Part shown: positions 60,789-64,000 of the stretch, piece after piece
How the letters are laid out: each line of letters opens with the position of its first letter
Position numbering within the stretch: the first letter of the stretch is position 1
Source: CAVUCH01 sp963739995
GTDB taxonomy: Bacteria > Acidobacteriota > Vicinamibacteria > Vicinamibacterales > JAENWD01
Assembly: GCA_963739995.1 (NCBI GenBank)
Contig: CAVUCH010000004.1
Coordinates: forward strand, 372,001-436,000
Direction: 5' to 3'
DNA length: 64,000 nucleotides
Program-made: the position numbers and the translations under genes
Notes under the pieces: generated by a model
Databases searched by the model: none
What the model saw: only the letters and a program-made list of their open reading frames with translations
What the model was told of the DNA's origin: nothing

Positions 60789-62669
60789 ATGCCCCGCCAC
60801 CTCCGCCGCGCGACACTGCTGGCCGTCCCGGTCGCGTTGCTTCTCGTCCGGGCGGTCTCCACCCAGGCGCCGCTGCGCGAGGCCCATGCAGGGGACGACT
60901 TCACCGTTCGCGAAGAGATGGTGCCCATGCGCGACGGCGTGAAGCTCTACACCATCATCATCGCGCCCAAAGGGGCCGGGCCGCTTCCGATTCTGCTCCA
61001 GCGGACCCCGTACGACGCGAGCGCGCAGTTCTCCTGGTCCACCTCCCGACTCGCCGTAGCGATGGGTCACCTCATGCTCGACGGCGGCTACATCTTCGTG
61101 TTCCAGGATCTCCGCGGGCGGTTCCGCTCGGAAGGCGACTATGCGATGTACCGCGTGCCTCGCGGCGCCTACAACCGGACAACCACCGACGAGACGACCG
61201 ACGCCTGGGACACGATCGACTGGCTCGTGAAGCATGTAGCGGCCAACACCGGCAAGGTCGGCGTGTGGGGCACGTCGTACCCGGGATGGCTCACGCTGGC
61301 AGCCATGCGCGATCCGCATCCGGCGCTGGCGGCGGCGGTTCCGTTCAACCCCGTCGTGGACGTGTGGAAGGCGGACGATTGGTTTCACTGGGGCGCATTC
61401 CGCTTCGCGTACGCGTTCGACTTCATCTATGCGATGGAGTCGCGCAAGGGCCAGAATGTCGCCTACCCGTATGGGTCACGCGATCTCTACGCATGGCTCC
61501 TCCCTCAGGGATCGGCCGTGCAGGCTCTCGGCGGACGGTTGGACGCCCGCCATGAGATGTGGCAGCGCCTCGTCGAGAACCCGAGCTACACGCAGTACTG
61601 GCGCGACTGCGCGGCGGACCGCTGGTTCGACCGCCCTTCCCGCTCCGTGCCGTCGCTCACGGTGCACGGGCTGTGGGATCAGGAGGACATCTATGGTGCG
61701 CCAGCGGCCTACGCGGCGCTCGAGCGCCTCGACCCCGCCAACGACCACAATTTCTTTGCTGCCGGCCCGTGGTATCACGGCCAGCACTTCGCCGAGGGCA
61801 GCCGCCTCGGCGCGCTCACGTTTGATGAAGACACCGCGCGGCGCTTCCGCGACGACGTGCTCACGCCCTTTCTGCGGCGATTCCTCAAGGGCGAGAACGT
61901 GGGTGCACCGGCGCCGGTGAACGTCTTCGAAACGGGAACGAACCGATGGCGGCAGTTCGACCGGTGGCCGCCGGCTGCCGAGAGCCGGCGGCTGTATCTC
62001 CAGGCCGGTGGCGGGCTCGGGTTCACGCCTCCCGCTGCTGCAGCGTCGTTCACCGACTACACGTCCGACCCCGCAAAGCCGGTGCCCAATGCGCCACGCC
62101 CGCATTGGGGGTTCGACTACAACAACCCGGTATCCATCGGCGCATGGCGCCGCTGGCTCGTCGAGGATCAACGATTCGTGGACGGCCGTCCGGACGTGGC
62201 CACATGGACTGGCGTGCCGCTCGCCGTGCCGCTGACCGTCCGCGGGCCGGTGACCGTGCACCTCTCGGCCGAGACGACCGGTTCCGACGCGGACTGGGTC
62301 GTGAAGCTGATCGACGTCTATCCGGACGAAGACGTGCCGCCGTACGAGATGTCGGGCTTCGAGCTGATGGTCAGCGCCGACATCTTCCGCGGACGATATC
62401 GGGAGAGCTTCGAAGAGCCACAGCCGATCGCCGCGGACCGGCCGCTCGCGTACACGATCGCGCTGCCGCACGTGAACCATACCTTTCGCGCCGGGCACCG
62501 GCTCATGGTGCAGATTCAGAGCACATGGTTCCCGCTCTACGATCGCAACCCCCAGACCTTCGTTCCGTCGATCATGACGGCGCCGCCATCCGCCTACACG
62601 TCCCAGCGGCACCGCGTGCATCACGGCGGCACGAACGCGACCTATCTCGACATCTACGTTGACCGTTAA
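60789..62669 (+). CDS. CocE/NonD-type exported hydrolase (X-Pro dipeptidyl-peptidase-like, alpha-amino-acid ester hydrolase fold)
   Basis: The product is 626 residues from ATG 60789. The signal peptide is LRRATLLAVPVALLLVRAVSTQA. The alpha/beta-hydrolase has the nucleophile S163 in VGVWGTSYPGW (GxSYxG), the Asp in TVHGLWDQEDIYG, and His in AAGPWYHGQHFAEG. The C-terminal half (from about 425) is the jelly-roll domain of the CocE/NonD, PepX and alpha-amino-acid ester hydrolase family (VPLAVPLTVRGPVTVHLSAETTGSDADWVVKLIDVYPD). It cleaves esters or amides outside the cytoplasm. The substrate is unknown. The stop codon TAA at 62667 lies inside the start of the repeat region 62661-62790. Confidence 0.9.
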   Translation: MPRHLRRATLLAVPVALLLVRAVSTQAPLREAHAGDDFTVREEMVPMRDGVKLYTIIIAPKGAGPLPILLQRTPYDASAQFSWSTSRLAVAMGHLMLDGGYIFVFQDLRGRFRSEGDYAMYRVPRGAYNRTTTDETTDAWDTIDWLVKHVAANTGKVGVWGTSYPGWLTLAAMRDPHPALAAAVPFNPVVDVWKADDWFHWGAFRFAYAFDFIYAMESRKGQNVAYPYGSRDLYAWLLPQGSAVQALGGRLDARHEMWQRLVENPSYTQYWRDCAADRWFDRPSRSVPSLTVHGLWDQEDIYGAPAAYAALERLDPANDHNFFAAGPWYHGQHFAEGSRLGALTFDEDTARRFRDDVLTPFLRRFLKGENVGAPAPVNVFETGTNRWRQFDRWPPAAESRRLYLQAGGGLGFTPPAAAASFTDYTSDPAKPVPNAPRPHWGFDYNNPVSIGAWRRWLVEDQRFVDGRPDVATWTGVPLAVPLTVRGPVTVHLSAETTGSDADWVVKLIDVYPDEDVPPYEMSGFELMVSADIFRGRYRESFEEPQPIAADRPLAYTIALPHVNHTFRAGHRLMVQIQSTWFPLYDRNPQTFVPSIMTAPPSAYTSQRHRVHHGGTNATYLDIYVDR

Positions 62670-62790
62670 CCGTTGACCGCTAGCGGTTAGCCTTTGGCCT
62701 TTACCCTTTAGCCTTTAGCCTTTAGCCTTTAGCCTTTGACTCGACGGCTGACGGCTGAGGGCTAAGGGCTAAGGGCTAAGGGTGAACGGT
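62661..62790. repeat. Inverted array of heptamers between the CocE-type and proline dehydrogenase genes
   Basis: The left half (62661-62738) has TTTAGCC-type heptamers repeated about five times and contains the 12-bp palindrome ACCGCTAGCGGT (62676-62687). The right half (62746-62790) has GGCTAAG units repeated three times, near-complements of the left units. ACCGT at 62662 mirrors ACGGT at 62786. The arms could fold into one long imperfect hairpin. It overlaps the stop of the upstream gene and ends 2 bp before the next ATG, so it may act on termination or translation. Confidence 0.7.
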
Positions 62791-62791
62791 G

Positions 62792-63721
62792 ATGTCGTTG
62801 ATGCGTTCCATCCTGCTCGCCGGGTCACAGAACCGGTGGCTGCGTGAGCGTGCACCGAAGCACGCGTTCGTGCGCCGTGCCGTCTCGCGTTTCATGCCGG
62901 GCGAGGAGCTCGACGACATGCTGCGCGCGGTGCAGGCCCTCGCGCCGGAGGGCATCCACGCGGTGTTCACCCGCCTCGGCGAGAACGTCACCGATCCGGC
63001 GGAAGCGGATGCGGTCGCCAGTCAGTATCTGGACGCCATCGACCGCGTGCGCACCATGGCGCCCCCGCCCGAGCCTTCCGTCAAGCTGACGCAGCTCGGG
63101 CTCGATTTCGATCGCGAGCGGTGTTACGCGCACGTCCGCGGGCTGGCCGCGCGTGCCGACGCAATGGGCAACTACCTGTGGATCGACATGGAGGGCACGC
63201 CCTACGTGGACACGACGCTGGACCTCACGCGGCGTGTGCGCGCCGAATTTCCGCGCGTCGGCGTGTGCCTGCAGGCCTACCTCTATCGCACCGCGGACGA
63301 TCTGGCCGCGATGATCGAGATCGGGGCCGGCGTCCGTCTGGTGAAGGGGGCGTACAGCGAGCCCCGTACCCTCGCGTTCCCGAAGAAGGCGGACGTGGAC
63401 GCGAACTACCGCGCGCTTGCCGAAACGATGACCGGGGACCGTGCGCGGTCAGCGGGCGTGCGGGCGGTCCTCGGCACCCACGACGTGGCCCTCATCGACG
63501 ACATGCGCCAGCACGCGCGGCGCCGCCACCTGCCGGTGACGGCCTTCGAGGTCCACATGCTGTACGGGATCCAGCGCGAGGCGCAGGCGCGGCTCGCACG
63601 CGACGGTGTGCCGGTGCGTGTACTGGTGGCCTATGGCGCGTACTGGTTTCCATGGTACATGCGGCGGCTCGCGGAACGGCCGGCGAACGTCTGGTTCGTG
63701 CTGAAGAGCCTCAGGGACTAG
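62792..63721 (+). CDS. Proline dehydrogenase (PutA PRODH-domain type)
   Basis: The product is 309 residues from ATG 62792. A GTG at 62789 could also start. It is a stand-alone PRODH TIM barrel. Conserved blocks are VKLTQLGLDFD (about 93-103), YLWIDMEGTPYVDTTLDL, VCLQAYLYRTADDL, VRLVKGAYSEP (FAD contact), LGTHD, EVHMLYGIQ and GAYWFPWYMRRLAERPANVWFVLKSL (substrate Arg pair). It oxidises proline to pyrroline-5-carboxylate using FAD and passes electrons to quinone at the membrane. There is no P5C dehydrogenase in the window. The TAG stop is followed by TGGCCTGT, a short block also seen at the left end of repeat copy A. The upstream heptamer array may influence expression. Confidence 0.92.
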   Translation: MSLMRSILLAGSQNRWLRERAPKHAFVRRAVSRFMPGEELDDMLRAVQALAPEGIHAVFTRLGENVTDPAEADAVASQYLDAIDRVRTMAPPPEPSVKLTQLGLDFDRERCYAHVRGLAARADAMGNYLWIDMEGTPYVDTTLDLTRRVRAEFPRVGVCLQAYLYRTADDLAAMIEIGAGVRLVKGAYSEPRTLAFPKKADVDANYRALAETMTGDRARSAGVRAVLGTHDVALIDDMRQHARRRHLPVTAFEVHMLYGIQREAQARLARDGVPVRVLVAYGAYWFPWYMRRLAERPANVWFVLKSLRD

Positions 63722-63815
63722 TGGCCTGTTGCGTGTTGGCGGGAGCCGGCGGGTGTGGTACCTTGTACGATCTTACTCAGGCCCACAGGTTCGCGAGATC
63801 CGCGAGGAGGTCTCC

Positions 63816-64000
63816 GTGCAGCAGTCCCATACGGGCGGCGCCGTCAACCAGCCGAAACCCGGCGAAGCGTTCCGGAATTTTGCCGCGGAAGAGCGGCCGT
63901 CCGTCCGCGAGTTCTACCGGCAGAACCACGCGCACCAGACGGTTGAGTTCGTCCTCCGGAAGAAGGGCGAGTACCTCACCCTCAACCGCCGGACCATGCG
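63816..64000 (+). CDS. myo-Inositol oxygenase-like protein, N-terminal part; runs off the right edge
   Basis: GTG 63816 is preceded by GAGGAGG at the right distance and opens a frame of 61 codons to the window end. The visible residues KPGEAFRNFAAEERPSVREFYRQNHAHQTVEFVLRKKGEYLTLNRRTM align with the MIOX N-terminus (FRNY, then the MHxHQTVDFV block). The HxHQTV motif precedes the di-iron His/Asp ligands, which are beyond the edge. The enzyme converts myo-inositol to D-glucuronate with O2. Bacterial relatives exist, some acting on other substrates. The signal of a real gene is good, but the product rests on a partial sequence. Between 63722 and 63815 no other feature was seen. Confidence 0.75.
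   Translation, partial: MQQSHTGGAVNQPKPGEAFRNFAAEERPSVREFYRQNHAHQTVEFVLRKKGEYLTLNRRTM

Noticed and set aside
62661..62790. CRISPR array
   Set aside because: Units are seven bases, with no spacers, and the second half is the complement of the first.
63719..63730. Third copy of the MITE-like element after the proline dehydrogenase gene
   Set aside because: Only CTAGTGGCCTGT is shared; no core or second terminal repeat follows.

Overview
The window is high-GC, densely coded DNA from what is most likely a soil or sediment Acidobacteriota bacterium, probably of the Vicinamibacteria type. This rests on gene content: four MacB/FtsX-type permeases of the ADOP class with PadR regulators nearby, a full-length Tricorn-like S41 protease, the cytochrome-like PSD1/DUF1549-DUF1553 protein paired with a DUF1501 protein, several Tat-exported enzymes, and both subunits of methylmalonyl-CoA mutase. 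No rRNA, tRNA, CRISPR array, phage or transposase gene was seen. Two genes run off the edges: a GH116 beta-glucosidase-like gene on the left and a myo-inositol oxygenase-like gene on the right.

Layout. 1-2.8 kb: exported GH116 enzyme and a type I phosphodiesterase. 2.8-6.2 kb: a compact metal locus in which an overlapping multicopper oxidase / ZIP transporter / cupredoxin operon diverges from a DtxR/MntR-type regulator, with a palindromic operator overlapping the oxidase promoter. 6.2-11.6 kb: ferredoxin-NADP reductase, acyl-CoA ligase, a PadR plus membrane-protein pair with a palindrome over the start codon, and DinB. 11.7-20 kb: Tricorn protease, two membrane proteins, a broken TRAFs-binding (ASK-like) gene, a SUMF1-like protein and a BON-LysM protein. 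20-31.3 kb: an ABC-2 exporter and three ADOP permeases around a YdjM-like membrane protein. 31.3-38 kb: MATE exporter and the propionate operon mce-mutA-mutB-meaB. 38-46.7 kb: a fourth ADOP permease with its PadR gene, M24 peptidase, phosphatidylserine synthase, CBS protein, DUF3224 protein and metallophosphoesterase. 46.9-54.4 kb: M16 protease, then a sugar cluster (PIG-L deacetylase, NagB-like, Gfo/Idh/MocA, GH1). 54.5-64 kb: PSD1 and DUF1501 pair, YqaA/DedA protein, DUF4142 protein, CocE-type hydrolase, proline dehydrogenase and inositol oxygenase.

Two observations cut across the annotation. First, seven genes (TRAFs-binding protein, one ADOP permease, mutA, M16 protease, GH1, PSD1, DUF1501) carry eight frame breaks, and every one can be repaired by removing a single base. 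One of them lies in a run of six C. This one-directional pattern looks more like residual insertion errors in the assembly than real gene decay. Second, two intergenic gaps (28.6 and 44.3 kb) hold diverged copies of one MITE-like element with terminal inverted repeats. Its core folds into a hairpin of paired bases alternating with tandem G-A mismatches, and four hairpin positions change together between the copies.
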